Source of the DNA: Gnetum montanum
Lineage: Eukaryota > Streptophyta > Gnetopsida > Gnetales > Gnetaceae
Assembly (NCBI GenBank): GCA_015680685.1
Contig: MNCI01034303.1
Location: 8,948 to 72,947, forward strand
Length of the DNA stretch: 64,000 bases
Direction: 5' to 3'
Position 1 is the stretch's first letter; each line of letters begins with the position of its first letter. Under the pieces are notes generated by a model. It made no database searches and had not been told where the DNA came from. It saw nothing but the letters and a program-made list of their open reading frames with translations. Of this stretch, positions 10,730 to 22,658 are shown one piece after another. Position numbers and translations under genes: made by a program.

Positions 10730-12270
10730 ACTAAGAAAAATGTGTTTTCCCTTTATCATTCAACTTGCTTAGAAATTGCTTTGGTATCTTGATATAGCAA
10801 TGGCATTCAAATGTCCTCATGTGAGAAATGTTTGAGAGCATTTTATGAAATAACTCATGTGAACTTTTCTTATTATTATTTTCATTGATCACCCTATTTA
10901 TGATGTAGTCTGTCATAGTTAAAGCCATGCTTCAATGCCCATTAAATATTTTAGCAAGTTTAAGAAGGCATCTCATCATGTCTCGTAGCATTCTCTTGTT
11001 TCCTTTAGCAATGTCATTAGATTGTGAGTTATTTCGATAGGTTTTTTGATGAGATATTTCTTCCATAGGTCATTTGATGAGATATTTCATCCTCTATCTA
11101 TTCAAATATTTTTTTATGGTAATATTTTTATTTTTCATTAGCATGAAATTTTTTTTAAGCTTGTTGAAAGTTTTATCTTTGCTTCTAAGATTGTAGCTCC
11201 ACTTGAATCTAGAGTAGTTATCTACATCACAAAGAAATAACTTTCTTCTCTAATAGAAGTGATTAGCATGAAGCCTACAAGGTTCATATGAATAAGATTT
11301 AAATTTTTGTTGAATCTTTGCATAGGATTAGTATGCGATGAATTTATTTATTTACCTTTGATGCAAACTTTACATTTATCTTTTGGAATGTCTTTCATTT
11401 TTATGCCAATAGCTTTGTTCATTTTTTTTTCATTCTTTACGTCTTTGAATATGATGTATGTCCAGGCATTTTATGCCAAAACTTTGCCTCTTCATCATGA
11501 AACTAATGTTCCTAATCTTTTGTATCTTCTATAATGCTAGTGCCTTTGTTGATTTGTTAAGAAGACATTATCTGATCAATGTTTTTAAATGTAATTTTGC
11601 TAATCTTTTGTTATATCAATGAGACTTCCCTTTAGATTAAAGTGTTCATAATTCAAATAAGATATTCTATTGTTGAGTGATATTATTTTGTAGACCTATT
11701 CACCATTTGGTTTTATTATGATTTTCAAAGATAAATTTAATGTCTCTGTTTGACATTTATTCTAATAAAAGCAATAAGTTACATAGCTATGAAACATAAT
11801 ATACTATAGAGATAGTGAATATCTTATTGTTGGTGAGTTTGACAATGCAATATCCCACACTTTCTATTTTAAAAATTTGATCATCAACAATTTTGATATT
11901 GTCGATCCTATGAGGTGTGTAGTTAAGAAGAGATTCTTTGTAGGGAGTCATATGATTAGAGCACCCACTATCAATTATTCATATATCTTAATTAATAGCA
12001 TTAACCTTCATATAATAATTTTTTTCTTGATTAGATTTTTCTTCAATGTTGATACCTTCCTTTTTTCTTAAATTTTTTTCCTACTTCTTATGTTATCATT
12101 AGTATATTTTAAATTCTATTCTTTTCTAGCAATCTTCATATGTTTGATTTCTTTTCTTGCAAAAGATTTATTGAGGGAGTGATACATTTCTATGATTATA
12201 ATTTCATCTTCTTCTTGTTTGTTCATTGGAATCCATCTTCTTCTATGTCTTAGCTCCAATACTAAATAAA
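10730..12270 (-). pseudogene. Ty1/copia protease and integrase relic
   Basis: Reading downward from about 12270 there is a primer-site-like TAGTATTGGAGC (decayed from the initiator-Met type), a start-like MDSNEQTRRR, then a copia protease motif IDSGCSNHMT near 11975. Then come a GAG-pre-integrase/integrase region with DNYSRFKW (near 11213; DDYSR in the family) and the integrase end ISHMRTFECHCYIKIPK near 10790. The gag is almost wholly missing between the primer site and the protease, and RT/RNase H are absent because the relic is cut at 10712 by copia I. There are many stops and shifts. Identification is by motifs only. Confidence 0.6.
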
Positions 12271-14347
12271 AATTAAAAGGGATTAATGGGCTAAAGATGA
12301 GGATTTAAAATTTGATCTTGATTCTGAAAAATTATGAATTTTAAGTGACCATGTAAGAACCATGACTTGATCATGAGTTATGGTTCGTAATACAACAATT
12401 CGTGATATTCAACAAGTTATGATGATGATGAAAATAGAGAGAATTAACTTTTGAGGATTCTACAAGTTATGGTGGTAGACCATGGATATAACACAAGTTG
12501 TGATGATTATCAACATAAAAAATTTTGAATTGTTAAATAACAAAAGTTGATCATGAGTACACCATGAGTTGTGATGAATTTTCCTTATTTTGAATATTCA
12601 ACCATGAAGCAACCATGAATCATAGTTGTAATTTTGGTTTAACTAGGATTCATTGTTAATAACATGAGAAAACTGCTAATGTTATCATACTTGACTAGGA
12701 GTTAACCATAAGTCGTAATCTTAAAAAATCTAGAAATTGGGATTACATGAGTCATCATGAGCATGTGATAAACTTGCAATACCACAAGTTGACCGCAAGC
12801 CATGATGAAACTATTCTTCTAATGTATCTTAAGTTTTACAAATTAAAAATCAATAAACTTGATGTATTTAGAAGCACCTTGAGAATTTCTTTTATTTGGA
12901 ATCTTGACAATTGTAATACATAGCTTTAGATAATGAAACATTTAATAAAATTTAAGAATATTCTCTCAGTTTCTATTAATCTTAAATAAATAAAAAGGAG
13001 ATGAAAAAAATACATAGCCTATTAGGATGTAGATTTGGATCATAAATCTTTAGATCTTGTTGATGGGATTGGATAGGATAGGAAACAATGCGAAAAGAGA
13101 AATTAGTGCTTACAAAGTTCAAGAAACAACTCAAAAGAAAAATTTTGCATTAATCTTTTATTTCACAAAAAATAATTAGTTACATTAATATATGACCATC
13201 AAATTTATAGAAAAAGATAGAGACCATGCTTGGGATTAATGAAAAGTCATTCCCCAATTATAACAATTGAAAATAATGTTAGAAAAGGGATGAATTAAGG
13301 TAAAAAAACAAGTACACACTTCTATTAATTCCGTTTAATAGCATAAAAAACAACTTTTCTTCTATGTTGAAGTGTTTACAAAAATGCATTCTTGTCTCTT
13401 TCTTCCTTTGATTATCTTATTAAAAGAATTTAGTATGACACACTAGCTCTAATAATTTAAGACCTAGAACAACTATAATATCTAAATCAAAAGATTAATC
13501 AAAATATTTAGATTAGTCAAGATGATCCATGACTTTGTATAGATAATAGAGTGAATTTGAAATGCAATAGTTGTTGATAATTCTTGGATCTTTACTGTGT
13601 AATCACTTCATATTTGGCTTTCTCACCTACAAATTTCTTCTAAAAATAAAGTTACAACTTGTTAGCGATTCAAATTATTGAGGCTCACTATGTCTTCCAA
13701 ATTCCATCTATGGAAGATAGGGAAGCTCAAATCTATCAAAATTTAAGAGATCTAATCTTAGTATTATATTTGATACAACACAAGGTTACAAAAAAGTTCA
13801 AGCTTAGATATTAGAATTAAAAATTTAGCAAATCCAATACAAGTGTTTTGATCATTAAAAATATGAGTGCAAATAGATCTAACCAGGAATTAGATTCACA
13901 AATTTAAAGATCCATTGAGTAGACTAATAGTTGATGATTTTAGATTATTATTAATCATTGATTTTGTGGGAGCACATAGTGACCTAAAGGTTTTTGCTAA
14001 TAAGAATTAGTTTGATTGCTACATATCCTTTCTTTAGTGATGGCTAGTAATAGGAACAAATTTTCAAAAATAAATCACATTTGTGTTTTGATATGATAAT
14101 CTACACATTCAAATGAGAGGGATCTTGGATCTATGCATGCTACCTTATATTTTGCATGATTCTCTAAATATTTTCTTAAATATTTGAAAACACTAAGAAC
14201 AAAAATTAAAAAATGAAGAAAGAAAAGAAAGAAAATATAGAAATCTTTATACAGTTTACTTAATACCTTTGCTTGCTATAGAAATGGCACTAAAATGATG
14301 AGTGGTCTAGACTTAACTATGTGTTAACCATTGTTGTAGGTTGTTAC
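12271..14347. other. AT-rich region without genes, with a degenerate motif array
   Basis: No coding sequence recognised. From about 12350 to 12800 a loose motif recurs in several forms (CATGAGTTATGG, ACAAGTTATGATG, CATGAGTTGTGATGA, CATGAGTCATCATGAG). By position it could be the U3 region of the 5' LTR of the minus-strand copia relic, but I could not fix LTR ends. 13060-14347 shows only AT-rich sequence. Confidence 0.4.
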
Positions 14348-15487
14348 TATTGACCTTTTAGTATGTCAAAAACTTAGAGAAAATTGAGAATATGGAAATG
14401 TGTTTGTAATTTATCAAGGCCACAAATGAGCAAGGACTTCATAACAAGAGTTGAGGTTGAAAACAATATCTATGTTGAGATATCATGAGATCTACATTGA
14501 GATGTCATTATGAAGACTACATGGATGAAAAAAAAGACTATGAAGATGCTTCAAGGACTAGCAAGAAGGAAAATTAACAACTAAAAAGGTCAAAGCTTAA
14601 AAGTTGAGAAGATGTCTCCTAAAAATAGTAGACATCTACATTCAAGAATGGACATCTCCCTAGGGATGTATCCCTAGAGATGTCCCATTCTCTAGTGAGA
14701 TGCCTTTCTCAAATTAAGATCAATCTTAGATAAATGTCCCAACTTTAAAAGAGATGTCTACATCAGTCATTATGTATTTGTTACACAAATTCCAAGGTGT
14801 TTTCAAAAAATTATATACTATAAGAAGACTTCAAATCCTTTAGTATTGTGCAAGCATTGTTAACATCAAAGAAATCATTGTCATATCTATGTTATTATAT
14901 TCTTGTCCTTCATTGTTACATCATTGACTTGTTTGTATACTAAGTTGAGCCTAAACAACAAAGTCTTGTAATTATAGTTACATTATTTTGTTGCTTTTTA
15001 CATTCTTTCTTCTTACATTGTAGGGTTGATGTGCTTCTTACAAGAAGGCATATATATTGAGCTTGTTGAGATCCTACGGGATTGAGTGGCTTTGCAATGT
15101 CAAAACACTTCGAAGTGGAGCTCAATTTTGTAAAGGTTGTGGGATCCTTGAAACCACATTTTTAGCTTATTGAGACCTTGTGGGGTTAAGTGGTTTTGGA
15201 GTGTCAAAACACTCTAGAGTGGATCTCAGAGCTTGTATAGGGTGTGATGTCCTTCAAACCACATTTTAAGCTTATTGGAACCATGTGGGGTTGAGAGTTG
15301 TCATAGCAATGAAACTATCCTTAGAAAAGCTCAAACTTTCTAAAGGTTGTGGTGTTCTCTAAACCACATTTTGAAAGAAACAAAGTTTGGAGGTATACAA
15401 TGAAGCTACCTTTCAAGTGTTGAATACCCAAGTAGAGGAACCACGTAATGAATCTACCCCCTCCCCATTCTAAGTTCTCGATCCTCA
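14348..15487 (+). repeat. 5' LTR of copia II
   Basis: It begins TATTGACCTTTTAG (TGTTGACC in copia I) and ends GATCCTCA, 1140 bp, directly before AGTGGTATTGAAGC. U3 at 14600-14765 carries GATGTCT/AGACATCT motifs. Three ~104-bp tandem units follow (AAACCACATT blocks at 15151, 15256, 15360). Confidence 0.8.
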
Positions 15488-15502
15488 AGTGGTATTGAAG
15501 CA
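15488..15502 (+). other. Primer-binding site of copia II (initiator-Met type)
   Basis: AGTGGTATTGAAGC after the LTR end resembles the plant copia site TGGTATCAGAGC, with two or three changes. Confidence 0.65.
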
Positions 15503-15544
15503 TGGTACTCCTAGTTTTGAATGTAACAACTCAAGAGTAAAAAA

Positions 15545-16627
15545 ATGGAAGGAGGATCATACATCAAGTCACCAATGTTCAGTGGAATCACATTTACATG
15601 TTGGAGGACTCAAATGCAAAACTTCTTTAAGTATCTGAGATTCATACTTTTTCTACTCATCTTGGATGGATGAACTGAACTCATCAATAGCATTTTGGGC
15701 AAAAAAGGTAAGAGTAGAGGTAAGTAATATAAACTTTCAAATTTTGATACTTTTTCTATGGAATGCTGGATATGTGATGGAAGAGGCCATATGACATTCA
15801 AATGCCCCAATGCTTACAATTTTTAATAGAAAGAGTATAGTAAAGAAAGGAGAAGAAGTAACATCCATACAAGTTAGGATGACGAAGAGAAATCAACTTA
15901 AGAAGATAGAAAGGTAAAAAACACCTACACCACCTAGGATGATGGAGACCAAAGTGAGGAATAGGTAGATGACACCTCAAAAGATTCACATGTCATCTGT
16001 ATGGCTCTCATAGATGATGATGTTGACATCTTAGATGATGAATTTAAAAATGGTGAAGAAAGGTATGACCTATTGTGTAAGGAGCTCTTATAGCTTCAAA
16101 GTCTTTGTGTAAAGTTGATTAAACAAGTAAAAACCAAGGATCAAGATATTTAATCATTAAATATAACAATTTCTAATTTGACAAAAGATATCGCAGACCC
16201 GAGGGTTTAGAGTAAAGAGCTAACCAAGTCTTATGAGTAGATTAAGGAAAAGCTTGCAGATGCCAAACTTATAAATGAAAAGTTGGTCAAAGGAAAAGAG
16301 TCCCTTAGGATGGTTCTTAGGTAAGAAAGAAGTCCACATGATAAAAGTGGGCTTAGATTTTTTTCACAATAAGAATCATCTACATAGAATCCATCTCAAC
16401 AAAAGGCTTCTCCAAAGATTAACGTGTTAACGGGTACCACATTCCAACCAAGAGAAACTCCAAGGTTTGATCACTTTAACCACAATAGAAAGGTTAGATG
16501 TTATTACTATAATAGGTTTGGGCATAAGGAATGGAATTTTAATTTAAAATACTCTCACATGAACACCTGGTCATATCATAAGATCCCTTGGTCATATCCA
16601 AATGCACCTAGAAAGGAAATCTTGTAG
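15545..16627 (+). pseudogene. Copia gag (copia II), decayed, with zinc knuckles
   Basis: It starts near ATG 15545 (MEGGSYIKSPMFSG), equivalent to the copia I gag start. Most of the central gag domain is deleted; the reading passes quickly to a CCHC zinc knuckle at about 15763-15805, ECWICDGRGHMTFKCP, with all four ligands present. An acidic region (DDDVDILDDEF) and a lysine-rich helix-like part follow, then a degraded second knuckle near 16498-16545, CYYYNRFGHKEWNF. Several in-frame stops. No protease or integrase follows. Knuckles bind the element RNA in the family; this copy cannot make a full protein. Confidence 0.65.
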
Positions 16628-18316
16628 GGTAAAAAAGTGTGGAGAATCAAGAGCAAAGAAGGAAGTTAAAGAAATCTCAAAAATTTTGTAAAAGGAAAAA
16701 ATACATTAGAAATAAATAAAATTAATTTGAAAGAAGTAACTTTGAAAGAAGAACCTCAGTTCTAATCTCCTTAGACATTTTGATCTCCATCAACGAGTAG
16801 GTAAGTAACAATAAGTATAGTTATAATTAGTATACCTTGACTTGATGAGATTAGACTATATTACTTTATTTTTATGATTGAATGAAAGATTATGCTACTT
16901 TTAAAGTTTTTATTGATAAATCATCTTTTGGATTCTTAATTAGAGTATATTTCTTTAACGTGGTTTAAAACCCTTGATTTTAATTCATGGACTAAAAGCT
17001 TTTTGTTGAACATTAATTGTTGTTTAAACATATATGTCTTATGTTCCATGTGATATGGCACTTTTGCTTCCCTCTAAAATCATAAAGTACAATTACTTTT
17101 AGAAGATTTTTGATGTATGATAATTGAAGCATTTGTATTGGTACCTTTAATGTAATTCATGTATCTTTTGAGAAAAGAAACATTTCAAAAGGAATTCTTT
17201 GAGCATATGAATTATTTACTATCTTTATCATAAAGTACTATTAATAGAAGTCCTTTCTTTCAAAAGTTTCCAAACTTAATCTTGATATGGCTCTCCAAAT
17301 TTATAAAAAGATAACCCAGCCCTTGTGTAATTCTCAATGAATGTGTGATGTTTAGATGTGTTTTCTTTTGTTGACTTTATTTTGATGATTTCAAGGTTTT
17401 TTTTTTCATGTTTGGAGATGTAGACTTATTTTGATGAGTTTATGAGGTTCCAGGATCTATGGGAACTTGTTGGAAGACATCTAGAGGCTCCCTGGGTCAA
17501 AATGAGCATTTTTATTTTTGGCACCTATAGGATAGACGTCTCCCCAAAAAGATAGACATCTCCCCAAAGACATATTCCCTAAAGTGTAGACATATTAAGA
17601 CTAGAGAAGATGTCTACCAAAAATAGGAGAAGTCTCTCTAGAAAGTAAGGCTTTCATAGTAGATGCCTATATGGAACCAAAGATGTCTATGTCAATGAGG
17701 AAGAACCAAAAAGGAAAGCTCTAACATGGCATTTTGATTGGAAAACATCTAGAGAGAAATTGATTACACATTAAAAATATTTACATCTTCATTGTTTAAT
17801 GATTCACTAATGGGAGACCTTAGTCTCCACACTTGATCCTAGAATTTCTATGTAGCATGAAGATCCTAAAAGGTTCAAGGGAAGAATACCCATCTCTCTA
17901 CAGTAGATGCATTATGACCAAAGATTCTAGGAAGAAATATAAGAATGTATGTAGGGGGAGCTTGTACCTCATTAACAATTATCATCTTATAGGCCATTGG
18001 TGTAAGGGGATTCTTTTAAGACTTTTAGCAAAAGACATTCTAGCAACTAGATTTCCCACTTCAACACCCATAGCTGAAAATAAGCAAGAAGATGACTATT
18101 CATTTAGGAGTTTGATAAACTATTCAAGGTAGAAGTATGAGTTAGTTTTGGTCAAGGTATCTTTTGGATATTTTTCCTTGTGATGTATTTTTTGGTGTTA
18201 GTATTTAAAATTAACATGGCTATATGCAAATTTCTTTATGGACATCTTGTTAAGGATATGTTTAGTTGTTTTCTGAATGTGCATGTATTTACTTTCCTTG
18301 TCATAGATATGCTATG
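16628..18316 (+). other. Non-coding region of copia II with an internal GATGTCT array
   Basis: No pol domain. 17520-17700 is rich in AGACATCT, AGATGTCT and AGACGTCT motifs, the same set as in the element's own LTR U3. Copia I lacks this block at the corresponding place (near 7480). 17815-18010 matches copia I 7480-7680. Open frames at 17833-18132 and 18180-18497 are unrecognised; the second crosses the family C boundary and is not real. Confidence 0.5.
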
Positions 18317-19093
18317 TGATGAGTGGCGAGGTACCCCTACGTCCAACCATACAAATCACAAAGCATTCACACATAATCTGATCGAATTCCATGGACTTCA
18401 TCATTTCCAGTGCACTAGCCCTTTAGAAATTGAATCTAGCCTTAAGGTTAATTGTTGTATTCCCAATTACACTTGTGATGTTTGTTGGTATGGTTAAGTG
18501 TAACTGAGGCATTCAATTTTTTATCATTTTTTATGTTTTATATATTGGTGCTCAAATATGGACAAAAGTAATTTGATTAACTAATCCAAATTAACTAATT
18601 TACTAGAATTTAACTAATGTTAACATAAGTATCTATTCACACTTTATATACATGTCCTAAACACCTATATCCACTACTAGGTGACCAAGCACTATGCTAC
18701 TAGTCATACCAAGCAATAACACTACTAGGATTACCAAACGAATACATGTTACACTTGAAGCGATTGTACATATGTATTTAATTTATCTAGCTTAATAACC
18801 TCATTAACTCAATTATTGGAAAATATTTGTGAAATAATTAAGAATAATTAACAAATAATTGAAAACATTGAATGCATAAATAAAATACCTAATCTATCCA
18901 AAGTGTTACAAGGTTTATCAAAAAGCTCATCTTTATTACCACACACACTATTGTGCTTAGGTACAACAATACTTGAATAAAGATTTGTACACTCAATGAC
19001 TCCTACTGCAGGCACTCAGGAGAAAATATTCTAACTTTTGAATGAAAAAATGCAAGAGCTTCACTGCTACTAAAATCTAGATTACCATAAATG
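18317..19093 (-). repeat. 3' LTR of family C, truncated by a gap
   Basis: On the plus strand it starts TGATGAGTGGCGAGGTACCC and parallels the other LTR (31403 onward) closely until the gap at 19094, where the partner reads ATAAATG at 32172-32178. About 120 bp of the LTR, including its palindromes, should lie inside the gap. Confidence 0.8.
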
Positions 19094-19567
19094 NNNNNNN
19101 NNNNNNNNNNNNNNNNNNNNNNNNNNNNNNNNNNNNNNNNNNNNNNNNNNNNNNNNNNNNNNNNNNNNNNNNNNNNNNNNNNNNNNNNNNNNNNNNNNNN
19201 NNNNNNNNNNNNNNNNNNNNNNNNNNNNNNNNNNNNNNNNNNNNNNNNNNNNNNNNNNNNNNNNNNNNNNNNNNNNNNNNNNNNNNNNNNNNNNNNNNNN
19301 NNNNNNNNNNNNNNNNNNNNNNNNNNNNNNNNNNNNNNNNNNNNNNNNNNNNNNNNNNNNNNNNNNNNNNNNNNNNNNNNNNNNNNNNNNNNNNNNNNNN
19401 NNNNNNNNNNNNNNNNNNNNNNNNNNNNNNNNNNNNNNNNNNNNNNNNNNNNNNNNNNNNNNNNNNNNNNNNNNNNNNNNNNNNNNNNNNNNNNNNNNNN
19501 NNNNNNNNNNNNNNNNNNNNNNNNNNNNNNNNNNNNNNNNNNNNNNNNNNNNNNNNNNNNNNNNNNN
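19094..19567. other. Assembly gap of 474 N
   Basis: The run of Ns should hide the end of the 3' LTR of family C, the polypurine tract and the C-terminal end of the accessory ORF, judged from family B. Open frames made of X residues here are artefacts. Confidence 0.95.
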
Positions 19568-22177
19568 AACTCCTTGGCATTGATGAACCAGGTAGTGAAT
19601 TATTTGCATTCAATGTCAAATTCTTTGACTGTGTTCTTCAGCTCTTAATAGTCATTCATCCATCTAGCTAGGTCCTTAGTGATAGATCGTTGATCTATGA
19701 ATCTCCCTTTGAGGACTTTAAGTTCAACATTAGCAGTCTCAAGCTTTTGCTTGGTGTCCTTGTGGTGTTTGAACTCAGCCTCGTATAGCAAATACAAGCT
19801 AGCCACTTGTTTCTTTAATTTCAACCATGATTGTCTAGTTATCAACATTACCAGGTTTGCATAACAAAGATAGGCCAATTCCATATACTCTATCATTTCT
19901 TTGCTCTGCAACTCCAAGTGGATCTCCACTTTGTTGTAGGCATCAATCCCATCAAGGATGGACTACCACATCTCTCTTCCATGCTAGAGTTGTTGGAGGG
20001 CTTCATTCACTTTTGTCTTTGTCATCTAGATTTTTTTTATATTAATTTTCTTTTGCAAACCAACCTAGTCCCTGTAGCGATTTTTTACTCTCTCAAATTT
20101 AAGAGCTTCATTCTTCCAAGTGGCAATATCAATGATGGAATTTTGTCACAAGGTGCATACCTCCTCCATTGACAAATTATGATTCTTTGTAGTCAATTTC
20201 CTTAGTTCAATATTTACCCTAGAAAGCTACTTCTACTATTGATGAATGAACTCTTGCATTTGATCTATCTAAGCATCAACATTTCGTAGCTGATGATTTT
20301 GTGCAGTCAATGCTTCATTCTCTTGGTGCATCTGATTCAAGTCCTTTTTGATTGAGTGTGTTTCAGCTTCTACCATGGACTATTTGAAGATGGTCATTAC
20401 TACTTCCTACTCAACCTTTTGAAATCGTTCTTGAAGCTATTTGATAGCTTCATTACTTATCATTGTTGGGCTAAGGATTTCTTATTCTACAAGTCAGGCA
20501 TGAAGTTCAACAACCTCTATGGCCAAGCATTGATTTTTCTCTTAAGCCATTTCAAGTTTTCCCTCCAAAATGATGCATCTAGCCCTTTCATTCAATGTCT
20601 CTGATTGGGTTGTAGTGATGTTCTTTGGAAGATTAGAGATGTTCAGAGTTGGTTGTGTGGTTCCTACCAGTCGTTCTAGCAATTGTTCATGTTGGGCTAC
20701 GTTCAATTTCCTACAGACCATGCTTGTAGACATTTGCACATCTTGGAGTGTAGATACATCTAGTACAAATGCCACAGGTGCATTTAAGGCTTCAGCTACA
20801 TGGTCAGCTAGTGCTTTTGCTACTATCTCCTACCCTTGGTGATACATCACCAAGATAGTTGCCTCTTCACATTCCTCCAATTGCATCAAGAAAGTGGTGG
20901 CATTCCTAGAGATTTTTGGGAATAGATGGTATGTTTCTAGTGACATTGTCACCTCTTGGGCATTGGGATCTGACCTCAAAGGTAGCTGTGTTCTTTGACT
21001 AGAGAAAATGAGACCACATCTCTCCATATGGCTAACTGTTTGGGCCACCTCATTAAGGTGAATCATTGCTAGTCGATACATAAATGGATCCATCCCACTC
21101 ATTTATACTTATTACTCTTGTTCACTCAAGAACTATGCTTGAATTTGATGTAGATGTTCAAGGACTACATAAACCTCCGATGTTGTCTCTTGAGTGGGTG
21201 GTGGTGGCAATAGCTCCTCTTCTTAAGTGGTTGTTCACATCTTATCATTAATGATTTTCACCTATGATGCCAAAGGAGCATGCCTGAGAGTATCATTAGA
21301 ATAGCGAATAATGCCTATCCTTTTGCAAAGTTTCATGATAAGGCATGAAAAGGGAAGGGTCTTCCTTCCACATTCGTTCTCCTTGAAGTGCTTCTCGATC
21401 TCCAAATAAATTAGCTATGGAAGGTTAATGGGAAATTTTTTGCTTAGAGCAGTGCATTCATAAGTGGAGAAAGAATTCACCTTGCTTGGCCTCACCGTTG
21501 TATTGAGGTGATAGATTGTAATCTTAAAATAAATCTGCTCTGTTGGTGTGAGTGCACCATACTCCTTACGATTCACCCTGTAGCATTGTTGGATCCATTC
21601 CATTTTTGCCTTAGGATTATCTTTTGTTGATATTTTTGCCAACTATGTTCCACTGTCTGGCAACCTAGTGGCTATGCAATAGCCTTTGCCAAGTAGAACA
21701 CTTGAATTTCCTTGATTTTTACAATAGACCTTGGCCTTCGGCTATTCTAGAAGAGATAGGTCTCTCTTATATACCATTCCCCATTGGATGTGATGACTGG
21801 CCACATGGGAGAGGTTTGCAATTATGTCTTGACATCCTCTAGATATTTTTCAAAAATTGCCTGAAGTTTATCTCTTGAAGAAGTGACCTTTGGATTTCTT
21901 GAGACTTAATGATGTCTAGGCAAGCTTGAGTCAGAGTGACCTCAAGCCTTGGCATGAGTCTAGGCACTTCTCCTCATTGAGATTGCTTGGCAGGCACTTC
22001 TTCCTCTAGAATCTATCAAACAAATTCCACTTTAGGTTCCTCACGAAGAGGTCTAGTTGCATGGGTCACCTCTTATTGTTCTTGGCCTTGTTCCTACTGG
22101 CCCCTTCCAGCTCTAGGTCATTTCTCCCATGGTTGTGAGGGTTCTACTTCCTGTAGATGCTTTTGTTTAGGTGCCAT
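19568..22177 (-). pseudogene. Accessory ORF of family C (plant-transposon-protein-like head, coiled-coil tail)
   Basis: It starts at ATG 22177, directly after TTTTGATTATAG, which looks like a 3' splice acceptor. The first part is broken; from 21642 downward a single frame with stops continues to the gap. Near 21540-21350 it reads IYFKITIYHL and then HFKE-x5-KTLPFSCLI-x2-LCK, which resembles the plant retroelement region annotated as putative plant transposon protein. The second half (21100-19645) is rich in Glu, Lys, Gln and Leu with heptad-like spacing and looks like a long coiled coil. Family D has a clear counterpart. It lies downstream of integrase in the sense direction, the env-like position of Athila elements, but I see no signal peptide or transmembrane segment. 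Function unknown. Confidence 0.6.
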
Positions 22178-22612
22178 CTATAATCAAAATAAGACCATGG
22201 ATTAGCAATCATTGTGTAACCTTAAAACAATTAGGATATCTTAACTCTTGAGGGTAGTTACACTTGTCTAAGTTGTGATTATGGCTGATTTAATTAACTC
22301 AATTGCTAATTTTATTTATGCATTACCATTGATAAATAATTTCAAAGGTTTTTGGAAGGGTTAACTTTCAAAAGAGTTGATATTTTTATGTTGTTAAGGT
22401 TATTAACCCCTGGGTGTAGTTACAACAAATTTTAAAAATTTCATTGGAAACATGAAGGTTTATGGCCCCCATGATAAAGATCTTACCTTTGGTAAGTGTA
22501 GGATTGAAAAATGGAGTGATTTGGATAAATGGTTTGAAAGTTATGGGCTTTGAAAAATTACAAAAATTCCTCATGTGTTATGAGAAAATTGCAAAAAATT
22601 CTAAAGTATCTG

Positions 22613-22658
22613 GCGGTATATATAGTATTTTTGCACTGGTCGATGAGGCCTCATCGAC
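22613..22658 (-). promoter_or_regulatory. Internal promoter-like site of family C
   Basis: The 20-bp perfect palindrome GTCGATGAGGCCTCATCGAC (22639-22658) is followed on the minus strand, 13 bp on, by ACTATATATACC (TATA box, about 22615-22626). The accessory-ORF ATG is at 22177, about 440 bp downstream. The same palindrome, with its CpGs lost, lies before the TATA box in this element's LTR (32255-32272). Promoter activity is inferred from layout. Confidence 0.6.

Noticed and set aside
19077-19648. Three open frames of 175-185 codons across 19094-19567
   Set aside because: They consist of X residues translated from the N gap.
20356-21102. Plus-strand ORFs 20356-20604 and 20570-20842 as a separate gene
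   Set aside because: The minus strand here carries the family C accessory ORF with coiled-coil composition and homology to family D.
21987-22205. 72-codon plus-strand ORF near the accessory-ORF start of family C
   Set aside because: It is antisense to the accessory ORF N-terminus and has no recognisable features.
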